A stretch of DNA of 54,113 bases from Basidiobolus meristosporus CBS 931.73 (lineage: Eukaryota; Basidiobolomycota; Basidiobolomycetes; Basidiobolales; Basidiobolaceae), in NCBI GenBank assembly GCA_002104905.1, contig MCFE01000604.1:1-54113 (forward strand), in the 5' to 3' direction. A program made the position numbers and the translations under genes. Below the pieces are notes generated by a model. That model searched no databases. It was not told the DNA's origin and saw only the letters and a list, made by a program, of their open reading frames with translations. Shown here piece by piece: positions 46,960 through 54,113 of this stretch. Numbering within the stretch: position 1 is the stretch's first letter; every line of letters begins with the position of its first letter.

Positions 46960-47220
46960 CACACTTGAATATTGCAGGCACTTGTTACAAAGTCTGGCAG
47001 TTGAGGTGCTAGACCTTACATTGCCACCAGAAGACCAGGACACATGGGAACCAGTGAACAAACAATAATATAGAGCCTCAGGGTTCCTGCCAAAGACAAG
47101 GGTAGAGGATGTTGAGGCAGAGGCACTTGTAGATTGGTAGATTTTAATGGAGTTACTAGTAAAATGTGAGACTGGGTTAAATGTTAATGTTGGGTATAGG
47201 GACTTATATAGGTCAGTATA
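46960..47220 (+). pseudogene. C element ORF1 3' end fragment
   Basis: Matches 33,815-34,065: EYCRHLLQ/LLQRLAD-like and EDQD segments with stops, followed by the same 3' flank (GATTTTAATGGAGTTACT...GGGACTTATATAGGTCAGTATA). It stops at about 47,220, where single-copy DNA begins. Confidence 0.6.
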
Positions 47221-48003
47221 CTTGATCGAATTTCTAAATAAGGCGCCTAGAAGCTGCATGCAAAACTTAAAGTCTCATGAAGTTTTAAGTGTGCTTCACT
47301 TGTGCAGGCGAAATAATTATCTACAACGAAGATGAGAGCATTTGAAAAGGCTATAGTCAGGTGAAAAGCTTAGTACAAAAAATCCGATAGTCACAGTTAA
47401 GTTATTATGCGCAGTGCTAACAATCTGACAGTAATCATTTCCACGTAATATGCTGTCCCGATCATAAATTGATTATAATGCATGTTGCTCTAATCATTTA
47501 TGATTTCTGTTGACTATAACTATCCAACTGCAGTCGAATGCGGTTGACCGCAGCCAATTATTGCCAGAGGCCAGAATGGTGGCTGCTGATGTTTTAGTTA
47601 GATTGCTCTAGTGCTAGATTCCCATGATAGCTCAAATCGAATAAAATATGAAGTAATCATGATTTGATTCAATACAATCCATTTAATGGAAACATCATCT
47701 ATACGTCTCATGAATATCATATGCTTTATAGATATCCCATTATATAATGGCATATGATATCAGAGAGTCATGTGACTGAAAATCAAGCGTAAATTAAAGC
47801 AGTCCCACTATGAATGATAAAATATCCATTCAACAAGGTCAGCATGACCGTTTCCCTTGATCATTTTTCTTGTGCATAAGACCCTATTGGACTTTTCTCA
47901 ATATTGCTTACACTGAGCTTGAACTAATTCAAAGTACGTATGTACCGAGGCACCCGATGTAAGCCTGGGTTTCTAACACGGTTTGCTCAAATAGTATCTT
48001 GCT
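47221..48003. other. Intergenic region upstream of the lipase gene
   Basis: No gene recognised. CpG-containing sequence unlike the repeats on the left. An 11-bp perfect inverted repeat (ATATCATATGC at 47714-47724, GCATATGATAT at 47750-47760) could form a hairpin or bind a dimeric factor. Confidence 0.5.
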
Positions 48004-49279
48004 ATGGAAACCTACACTGTCTCAGTAAAAGATACTTGGCACGAGCATGATGGCGTGACTTTCTACACAAAACTCTTTGAGGTAGAATACATTAACTTAC
48101 TTTCAAGGCTTCTTCTCATTCATCCGACCACTGTAGGTAACTCCTAAACCAAGAGCCACGGTGACACTCATTCACGGATTGGGAGAGCACTGTGACCGTT
48201 ATGAGGAGCTTGGAAAATACTTAGGAGAAAGAGGAATTCAAGTGTTTACATACGACCAACGTGGTTTTGGGAAAACCGGGTACCGTAACCCTCCCTTGGG
48301 CCATAGCGGTGGTTTCGAAAAGGTGCTACAGGATGTCGATTACTTTGTAGAGCGGTCGAGCTTTTCGGATCTGTCGGTCCCTCATTTTCTGGTATTGGCG
48401 AGTTAGATATGTAAGCATCCGACCCGATTGTAATATTAGATCGTTTTGTAGTTTGGTCACTCGATGGGTGGTATGATTGTTTTAAATTACGGTGCCGTGT
48501 ATAGCACACGCGAAATAGCCGGAATCATCGCATCAGGTGCAGTAGGGCAATTGATTAGTAAGTGAATGTTGGCTATAGCTGATACTTTGGCTACGTAGCA
48601 CCCTGTATTCAAGCTGGGAAAGGTTATATCGTTTCTGGCATCCAAGCTAAAGCTCTCGGGTTCTTGGGATCGATCCCGATTATCAACACGCTTCCGATTC
48701 AATCCAACATCAGTTAAGGCCTATACCCAGTGCGTCATCACGTCCACCAGTACTAACCCGTCCAGTAGAGGCTGAACATCTCAGTTTTAATGAAAAATCC
48801 AATCAAGAGTATATGGGCAGCATGTATAACTTTGGCTACGCATCACTCAGTTGCCGTAAGTGGCCCATCACCTCATTTTATCACCCGCCATGTTAACTCG
48901 CGCTTCAGTTTCGGATATCTTTTATTACGGGAAACTACTTCTCACTGATCGTTACAAAAACTTTTTGACTCCAGTGCTGCTGACACATGGTGAACAAGAC
49001 CAGATCACCAGGTAAACAGATTGTCATACTTTTATATCTTGCGATATACTAATCAATGCAATAGCTGTGCGGCAACAACAGAGTTTCATGACCTTCTGGA
49101 AGCAGACAAAACTCTCAAGATCTGGCCAAACTCAGCTCACGAACGTACGTAAACCCAAATGCTATCAATCATTCAGCCATTAATATAAGTTTGCAGTGCA
49201 CTTCGAGGACAACAAACAGGAAGTAATGGAGTACTATTACCAATGGCTGGACAACAAAATTCACCGGGAAGAAAAGTAG
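48004..49279 (+). CDS. Monoacylglycerol lipase-like alpha/beta hydrolase, multi-exon
   Basis: The likely reaction is hydrolysis of monoacylglycerol to glycerol and fatty acid (Yju3/MGL family). Exons I support: 48004-48081, 48137-48391, 48452-48557, then 48909-49011, 49065-49144 and 49197-49279 (stop TAG). Introns are 41-60 bases, GT-AG, one with a TACTAAT branch-like site. Motifs: VTLIHGLGEHCDRYEELG with the oxyanion HG, VFTYDQRGFGKTG, nucleophile elbow FGHSMGG, the acid in LLTHGEQDQI and the histidine in PNSAHE, so the catalytic triad is complete. The lid region (48599-48855) does not join cleanly in one frame with the introns I see. There may be missed introns or a frameshift. A candidate 36-base intron with TACTAAC lies at 48730-48765. 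Overall size, near 300 residues, fits the family. Confidence 0.8.
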
Positions 49280-49607
49280 GCCAAAAGCTCGAATTCTTAT
49301 GTTCTGCATAGCCTAATTTGCATCTATTTTCCAGCTGGCCCAGCTTGGCTAAAGCATCCAATATTGACTGAGGTGCTCTTCCAGGATTCACTAAGGGTAT
49401 CTAATTATAACGGACTATTAAACCGCAAATTCTGTCAATACTACAAGCTGTCTACGCCTTTCAAGGTCCCGATATTGATAAATAATTGGGCATCAATGAT
49501 TAAATATATACGTATCCCCACATGGTTTTCAATTTGAGTGAAACTGGTTGTAGAGATAAAAGAATCATTGCCATGACCTTTATTCAGTATTGCATGCATT
49601 TTCACAT
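49280..49607. other. Convergent intergenic region
   Basis: 3' flanks of the lipase gene and of the secreted-protein gene to the right. No other feature seen. Confidence 0.6.
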
Positions 49608-49871
49608 TTACCAATTATCCTCGTCATGGTGGCCCGATTCATCGCCAGGACCATCCTCATCCTGGTCGTCTCCGTAGTCACAGAATGGACCAGTGGCATC
49701 CTTTTCCCGGCAAACTGTCTGCTCTCCGCACATAGTCTCCACCCATTCATCGTTGACGCAGCGGATAATAGCTCGGTCATCCTCTGTGGAGCATTTACTT
49801 TCAAGGTTGTTGCAAGCCAGAACAATCTGACTCAAAAGAGCAAGCACAAGAATGGTTGCGTGGAACTTCAT
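49608..49871 (-). CDS. Small secreted six-cysteine protein 1 (CBM19-like, acidic tail)
   Basis: An 87-residue single-exon gene. Residues 1-19 are a signal peptide (hydrophobic ILVLALLSQIVLA), with the mature protein starting at Cys20. Six cysteines follow the spacing C-X6-C-X10-C-X9-C-X5-C-X9-C, with NDEWVET between Cys 3 and 4 and a TVC near Cys5. This resembles the chitin-binding CBM19 pattern (C...C...C..G.WV..C..GT.C...C). The tail after Cys6 is Asp/Glu-rich with HH. Likely extracellular or cell-wall associated. A TATA-like CATAAATAG lies about 35 bases upstream of the ATG. Divergent from gene 2. Confidence 0.85.
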   Translation of the reverse strand: MKFHATILVLALLSQIVLACNNLESKCSTEDDRAIIRCVNDEWVETMCGEQTVCREKDATGPFCDYGDDQDEDGPGDESGHHDEDNW

Positions 49872-50224
49872 TAGATTATTGCCAGTGATGAAGAGTGCGG
49901 GATCTATTTATGTACAGCTTTGGAATCTGAGGTCCTTTCAATTCAGGAGCAGTCGCGTGCTAATACTGCACAGCTTGCGTTGCCTTTGCAGAGGAAACCC
50001 CTTGGTCCCCCGTACTAAATAGTCAAATCGTTCTGGATAATTCAATACCCTGGGACCTCATGGATGAAAACTATTTAAGCAAAAAGCCTAATATAGAGTA
50101 ATCTGCTAGAGACTTGTGGAAGTATAGGGCGAGGTTGGCTTATAAAAGTGGGGCATCTTCTATCGATGACACTCAACAAGTGCCAATTCCTCCACAGTAT
50201 CGTCTCCGTTGAAAGATTACACCA
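49872..50224. promoter_or_regulatory. Bidirectional promoter between secreted proteins 1 and 2
   Basis: 353 bases between divergent start codons. TATAAAAG at 50141-50148 serves gene 2, and a TATA-like CTATTTATG at about 49903-49911 serves gene 1. No other elements recognised. Confidence 0.5.
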
Positions 50225-50500
50225 ATGAAACTCTACGCCACGCTGATATTCTTCGCTATTTTGAGTCAGGTTGCGCATGCCTGTCAAAGTATGGAAAGTA
50301 AGTGCTCCACTGAGGATGATCGTACAATCGTTCGCTGCGTCAATGATGAATGGGTCGAAACCAAATGTGGAGAGGGAACAGTCTGCCAAGAAAAGCGTCA
50401 TACTGGGCCGTTCTGCGATTATGAAGGACATGATGACTGGGAGGAGGATAATGATGGAGAAGATCATGGTGATGGTGATGATGAAGAGAGCGAAGATTAA
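50225..50500 (+). CDS. Small secreted six-cysteine protein 2 (CBM19-like, acidic tail)
   Basis: 91 residues, one exon. The signal peptide is followed by Cys20, then the same six-cysteine spacing as its neighbours and the CVNDEWVETKCGEGTVC core. After Cys6 comes an Asp/Glu/Gly-rich tail of about 25 residues (HDDWEEDNDGEDHGDGDDEE). The start is fixed by the signal peptide and by TATAAAAG 77 bases upstream. Extracellular location is inferred. Chitin binding is a resemblance only. Confidence 0.87.
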   Translation: MKLYATLIFFAILSQVAHACQSMESKCSTEDDRTIVRCVNDEWVETKCGEGTVCQEKRHTGPFCDYEGHDDWEEDNDGEDHGDGDDEESED

Positions 50501-51271
50501 AAAGATGCAAGACGTTCGAGTTGTATTTGGCTTACAATAAACAGAAGATATTCTCTTGAACAATGTTTCTTTTCGCCAGATTTAAAGGATCTTGTGCCGA
50601 AAATATCCATCTTTTGTCATCTAAATTGTGACTACTGTGACAGGTAATATCCCGAGTACTTGGATATTTGAAGATTGTATGTTACCACACGAGTGGTACT
50701 GAAGATTGTATGTTACCATGCGAGTGGAGGTGCTTTCATCTTGGCCCACCTCCATCTCCTAATCACCCTGCCATCATGCAATACTGAGCTTTGTACATAA
50801 ACCTGCAAGTTCAGCTTCAAAGGTGATAGTAGATAGGATTACTGCACATATTGCACTTCTGCACGGAAATGCTCCATTACTCTACCCGTCGCAGTTTCTG
50901 CTACTCCACAATTCTGCAGCTGCACATTTACAATTATAGAAATTAAGTTGGTAACTCGTTATCACACCATTTGCCGTCATTCCAAGCTTTTGCAGTGGTG
51001 TCTTACTCCTTAATACCTAAATTTATCTCTCCATTTCACTCCAGTGCTAGGGGGTCTGTGATACTTCTCCGGATGGATGTAGGGGATTTGCAATGGTAAG
51101 GACTTTTAGAAGCGTATTGGTCATTGATACGCAGTTATGGGGAAAGGAGCACTATATTTAGAAACTATTAGTAACCACATAGAGATACCATTTACTACTA
51201 TAAATACCTTGAAAGCTACTTCCCAAATGACACACTCACAGCCTATCCTCTACTTCAACTACGATCATACC
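50501..51271. other. Intergenic region with a 31-bp tandem repeat
   Basis: 3' flank of gene 2 and promoter of gene 3. It has the tandem repeat at 50670-50731 and a TATAAATA at about 51199. I see no further gene. Confidence 0.55.
50670..50731. repeat. 31-bp direct repeat, two copies
   Basis: GAAGATTGTATGTTACCA... occurs at 50670-50700 and again at 50701-50731 with a few differences. Confidence 0.85.
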
Positions 51272-51541
51272 ATGAGAATCTGCACTGCATTTGTTGTTCT
51301 TGCCTTTCTGAGCCAGGTAGTGATGGGATGCACCCAAAACGAAAGCAAATGTTCCTCAGAGGATGCCCAGACTATCGTCCGATGCGTCAACGATGGCTGG
51401 GTTGATACGAAGTGCGGACAAGGAACAGTCTGTCGTCAAGGTGACCACACTGGGCCATTTTGTGATCACGAGGATGTGGAAGACGATCAAGAGTGGGGCC
51501 AAGATGATGATGAGGAGGAGGAGGAGGAGGACAATGAATGA
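51272..51541 (+). CDS. Small secreted six-cysteine protein 3 (CBM19-like, poly-acidic tail)
   Basis: 89 residues from the MRICTAFVVLAFLSQ signal peptide. An upstream in-frame ATG at 51137 lies before the TATAAATA at about 51199, so it is not used here. The six-cysteine spacing is identical to the other copies (GCTQNESKC...CVNDGWVDTKC...GPFCDHE). The tail is a run of Asp and Glu with few His. TATA to ATG is about 70 bases. Gene on the plus strand, between gene 2 and the minus-strand array. Confidence 0.87.
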   Translation: MRICTAFVVLAFLSQVVMGCTQNESKCSSEDAQTIVRCVNDGWVDTKCGQGTVCRQGDHTGPFCDHEDVEDDQEWGQDDDEEEEEEDNE

Positions 51542-51689
51542 TACATCGTATAGTAATAATAATATTATATGTCTACCACTATCCAAATATCCTCTAAATA
51601 ATAAAGCTCATCAGTAAGTACAATCAATGCTATGAATCTGTGATAATATCATACTATTGGCCATTCTCCTGATACTTCTCGTTGTCACA
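51542..51689. other. 3' flank of secreted protein 3
   Basis: AT-rich, with AATAATAAT and AATAAT/AATAAAG near 51598-51606 as possible polyadenylation signals. No gene seen. Confidence 0.5.
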
Positions 51690-51775
51690 TTAACTATCAG
51701 TCCTTGTCATTGTCCCCATCACCGCTTGATCAGAAGGTCTAGAGCAATTGGTGCAGCATAGACTCTCATGATTCG
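51690..51775 (-). pseudogene. Remnant of another secreted-protein gene
   Basis: Minus strand reads MRVYAAPIALDLLIK, close to the signal peptide MRVYVALIALAFLSQ of genes 4 and 5, then a stop. The flanking sequence on its right (CTCATGATTCGATTGTTTTATTCGAGG...TTCAACGGC...GATTTATATTCACC) matches the 5' flanks of genes 4 and 5. The cysteine-rich part is gone. Confidence 0.7.
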
Positions 51776-52188
51776 ATTGTTTTATTCGAGGTATTAAAAG
51801 CGTTCAACGGCACCCTCGCCTAACCCTTTGCTGATTTATATTCACCAAGTAAAAGCTAAGTTATAGCGCCAATGAAATTTACTCTATTCAGATGAACAAC
51901 CATAATCCCATCTACTTTCTAGTGAACTATCGTAGCTTGCAAGTAACTACAAAAAGCTGTGACCATCAAGTATAAATCGTATTGGCATTTGTCCAGATTC
52001 GAAAACGTGATCTAATATGGCTATCAAGAATAGCACAAGACAGACAAAGGCAAGGTATTGAGACGACAGCTCTTGTGAAATATTACTTTATTATTTAGTA
52101 CAGCTAGTGTCGGCAGATCTATAAGCTAAAGCAGAGTTCTTGATACTTCTCTGCAACAATACTAATTTCATATACAGCACAGTCCGGA
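51776..52188. other. 5' flank of the remnant and 3' flank of gene 4
   Basis: Includes a GATTTATATTCACC promoter remnant (51832-51846). 51,945-52,110 matches 53,938-54,113 at the right edge. No other gene. Confidence 0.55.
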
Positions 52189-52485
52189 CTAGTGACCATG
52201 GTGGCGGTCATCCCAGTGCTCGTCGTGGTCTCCATCCCAGTGACCGTCATGGTCCCCATCCCAATGATCATCGTGATCCCAGCCATCATGGTCACAGAAT
52301 GGTCCGGTGTGATCCTCCTCACGACAGACTGTCTCCTTGCCACACTTCGTCTCCACCCAGTCGTCGTTGACACAGCGGATAATGGTGCGGGCATCCTCGG
52401 ACGAGCACCGGCTTTCATTGTGGGTGCATCCAATCACCACCTGGCTGAGAAAGGCCAAAGCAATCAGTGCAACGTAGACTCTCAT
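52189..52485 (-). CDS. Small secreted six-cysteine protein 4 (His/Asp/Trp-rich repeat tail)
   Basis: 98 residues starting MRVYVALIALAFLSQ, with signal peptide 1-19 and then Cys20. The six-cysteine core is identical in spacing to the others. After Cys6 there is a long tail built of HWDGDHDG-type octapeptide units (two and a half copies) ending DDRHHGH. The His/Asp density suggests metal binding. A longer open frame starts at 52524, but those 13 residues precede the signal peptide, and the family start is 52485. TATAAAT on the minus strand at about 52558-52564. Confidence 0.87.
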   Translation of the reverse strand: MRVYVALIALAFLSQVVIGCTHNESRCSSEDARTIIRCVNDDWVETKCGKETVCREEDHTGPFCDHDGWDHDDHWDGDHDGHWDGDHDEHWDDRHHGH

Positions 52486-53174
52486 GATTTGGCTGTTGTA
52501 TTCGAAATATGGAAAGTAAGGCACTGATGGGTATCATTCAACGGCATCCTTGACTGATTTATATTCACCAGCTCACGCGATATGGGCTTCCGTTAAATTG
52601 TAGTGCCAATAGAACTCACTGAATACAAATGAATCGCATCGATCATCCTTACCCTGCTTTGATAGCCTAGACTCCTTAATTTTGCCAACTGACTGCTACT
52701 GCACACGCACTCGCCAATTTCCCCCGCCTGATGGATGTCTTGGAGAGACTCGAGTGGATAAAAGAGACCCTATGTCATTCGGCCTTGACGCATATTCCAG
52801 AAGCATACTGCATTTAGGTGATGTTGTGAAGACTGGTGTCATGTGACATAAAAAGTGGCTATCCGACTCGGGATTTCCTGGATAGCATCAGTCTACATTC
52901 CATTGAAGTTTATTTGATAAATGCCATACCTTCAGCTAAATATTATTGTGAAATATGCTTAGCACTTGGTATAACAACACGGCGTCATCAAGTATGTATC
53001 ACAACCACAATCCTCATGATTCAAACATGCGATTAGATGTTACAGGACAGACGAAGGTAAGGTGAATAAAGACAACAAATGATGTAGGAAGTGATTTATT
53101 GTTAAGTGCAATCAGCGACAGCAGGTCTTTAAACCAGTACAAAGCTCTTTATATCGTTCACAAAGTAATCCTGA
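52486..53174. other. Spacer between secreted proteins 4 and 5
   Basis: 52,490-52,690 is the promoter of gene 4 and is almost identical to 53,500-53,700. The rest is the 3' flank of gene 5. No additional gene is convincing. Confidence 0.6.
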
Positions 53175-53495
53175 CTAGTGATCACGGTGGCGGTCATCCC
53201 AGTGCTCGTCGCGGTCTCCATCCCAGTGACCGTCGTGATCCCCATCCCAGTGACCGTCATGATCCCCATCCCAATGATCATCGTGATCCCAGCCATCATG
53301 GTCGCAGAATGGCCCGGTGTGATCCTCCTCACGGCAGACTGTCTCCTTGCCACACTTCGTCTCCACCCAGTCATCATTGACACAGCGGATAATGGTGCGG
53401 TCATCCTCGGACGAGCACCGGCTTTCATTGTGAGTGCATCCAATCACCACCTGGCTGAGAAACGCCAAAGCAATCAGTGCAACGTAGACTCTCAT
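53175..53495 (-). CDS. Small secreted six-cysteine protein 5 (longer His/Asp/Trp-rich repeat tail)
   Basis: 106 residues, nearly identical to gene 4 through Cys6. It has one more HWDGDHDG unit (8 residues, 24 bp) and the ending DDRHRDH. The octapeptide repeats are tandem at the DNA level (CCCAGTGACCGTC units), so copy number can change by slippage or unequal exchange. Likely secreted, with six cysteines probably in three disulfides. Function unknown. A CBM19-like wall- or chitin-binding role joined to a metal-binding tail is inferred. Confidence 0.88.
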   Translation of the reverse strand: MRVYVALIALAFLSQVVIGCTHNESRCSSEDDRTIIRCVNDDWVETKCGKETVCREEDHTGPFCDHDGWDHDDHWDGDHDGHWDGDHDGHWDGDRDEHWDDRHRDH

Positions 53496-54113
53496 GGTTT
53501 GGCTGTTGTATTTGAAGTATGGAGAGTAAGATACTGATGGGTATCATTCAACGGTATCCTTGACTGATTTATATTCACCAGCTCACGCGATATGGGCTTC
53601 CGTTAAAATGTAGTGCCAATAGAACTCACTGAATACAAATGAATCGCATCGATCATCCTTACCCTGCTTTAGTAGCCTAAACCCTGTAATTTTACTGACT
53701 AGCAGCTGCTACTACTACATACAAACACACAAATCCCCCGCATGGTGAATATCTTTGAGTGGCTCGAACAGATGAAGGAGACCTCATGTGGATCGACAAC
53801 AGTGCGTATACCAACCCCATACAGTATTTAAGTGATCTGGTGAAGGATGGTGTCAAGTGGCATCAAGTTATCTTGCATACCCCCCATTATACATTCTCTT
53901 GAACTATCTGCTGATTTTCAATGTCGTGAATGCCATTTTAGCAGTTACTACAAAAAGCTGTGGTGATCAAGCACGTACTGTAGCGGCAATTTCGAATTTC
54001 GAATATATGATCCTATATTGTTGTCGAGAATAGCTCAAACCAGGCAACGACAAATTACTGAGATAAGAACTATTATACGATATTATTTTATTATTAGGCA
54101 TTATCTGTGTCAT
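53496..54113. other. Promoter of gene 5 and start of a further array unit
   Basis: GATTTATATTCACC near 53,566 is the promoter of gene 5. From about 53,938 to the edge the sequence matches 51,945-52,110, the 3' flank of gene 4. Another minus-strand family member probably lies just outside the window. Confidence 0.6.

Noticed and set aside
50075-50563. 162-codon minus-strand frame covering secreted protein 2
   Set aside because: Overlaps the well-supported plus-strand gene. Its hydrophobic stretches come from the antisense of acidic codons.
51137-51271. Longer N-terminus for secreted protein 3
   Set aside because: The added residues precede the signal peptide and include the promoter TATA. 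All relatives start at the signal peptide.
52192-52527. 111-codon plus-strand frame opposite secreted protein 4, rich in Val and Ile
   Set aside because: It is the complement of the His/Asp-rich tail and cysteine core. Its composition follows from the antisense of GAC/CAT repeats, and it lacks its own promoter.
53180-53290. 24-bp repeats as a CRISPR array
   Set aside because: The repeats are contiguous coding units of the secreted tail without spacers, in a eukaryote-like context.
53178-53537. 119-codon plus-strand frame opposite secreted protein 5
   Set aside because: Same antisense effect. The minus strand has the signal peptide and conserved cysteines.

Overview
The window looks like a repeat-choked stretch of a filamentous or early-diverging fungal nuclear genome. 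The evidence is nested Ty1/copia and Ty3/gypsy LTR retrotransposons, degenerate Tnp2-like (CACTA-type) DNA transposons, a gene with very short GT-AG introns, and a family of small secreted cysteine-rich proteins. The sequence alone does not let me name the species. No tRNA, rRNA or CRISPR array was recognised.

Positions 1 to about 47,220 are almost entirely transposable elements, inserted into one another. Copia family A has 349-bp LTRs (TGTTG...CAACA) and is present as seven element copies or fragments plus a solo LTR. Copia family B has 369-bp LTRs, with one element at 14,409-18,456 and one solo LTR at 20,557-20,925. One gypsy element (4,892-11,241) sits inside an A copy and is itself split by another A copy. 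Several copies of a third element, here called C, are arranged as two divergent genes: ORF1, and ORF2 with a zinc finger and a Tnp2-like transposase core. The C copies occur at 18.8-22.7 kb, 23.1-27.1 kb, 30.5-34.1 kb, 35.7-39.15 kb and 46.2-47.2 kb. Between these lie a 734-bp foldback element and an unrelated 528-bp solo LTR. The best preserved unit is copia A6 (41,351-46,035). It has both LTRs, a target duplication, a primer site and a single 1,323-codon gag-pol frame broken by four stop codons. CpG is nearly absent in this compartment where I counted it.

From about 47,220 to the end the DNA changes character. It is CpG-containing, apparently single-copy sequence with host genes. A monoacylglycerol-lipase-like alpha/beta hydrolase with several introns lies at 48,004-49,279. 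It is followed by five intact single-exon genes and one decayed remnant of a secreted six-cysteine protein family (49.6-53.5 kb). These proteins share a CBM19-like chitin-binding cysteine pattern joined to an acidic or His/Asp/Trp-rich tail. The last two genes lie in roughly 1-kb tandem units, and the 3' flank of a further unit reaches the right edge.

The observations most worth following are the secreted protein array with its repeating HWDGDHDG tail, apparent heat-shock elements in two LTR promoters, and priming of both copia families from the anticodon arm of initiator tRNA with the gag ATG inside the primer site. The sharp CpG step at 47.2 kb and the divergent two-gene C transposon also deserve attention.
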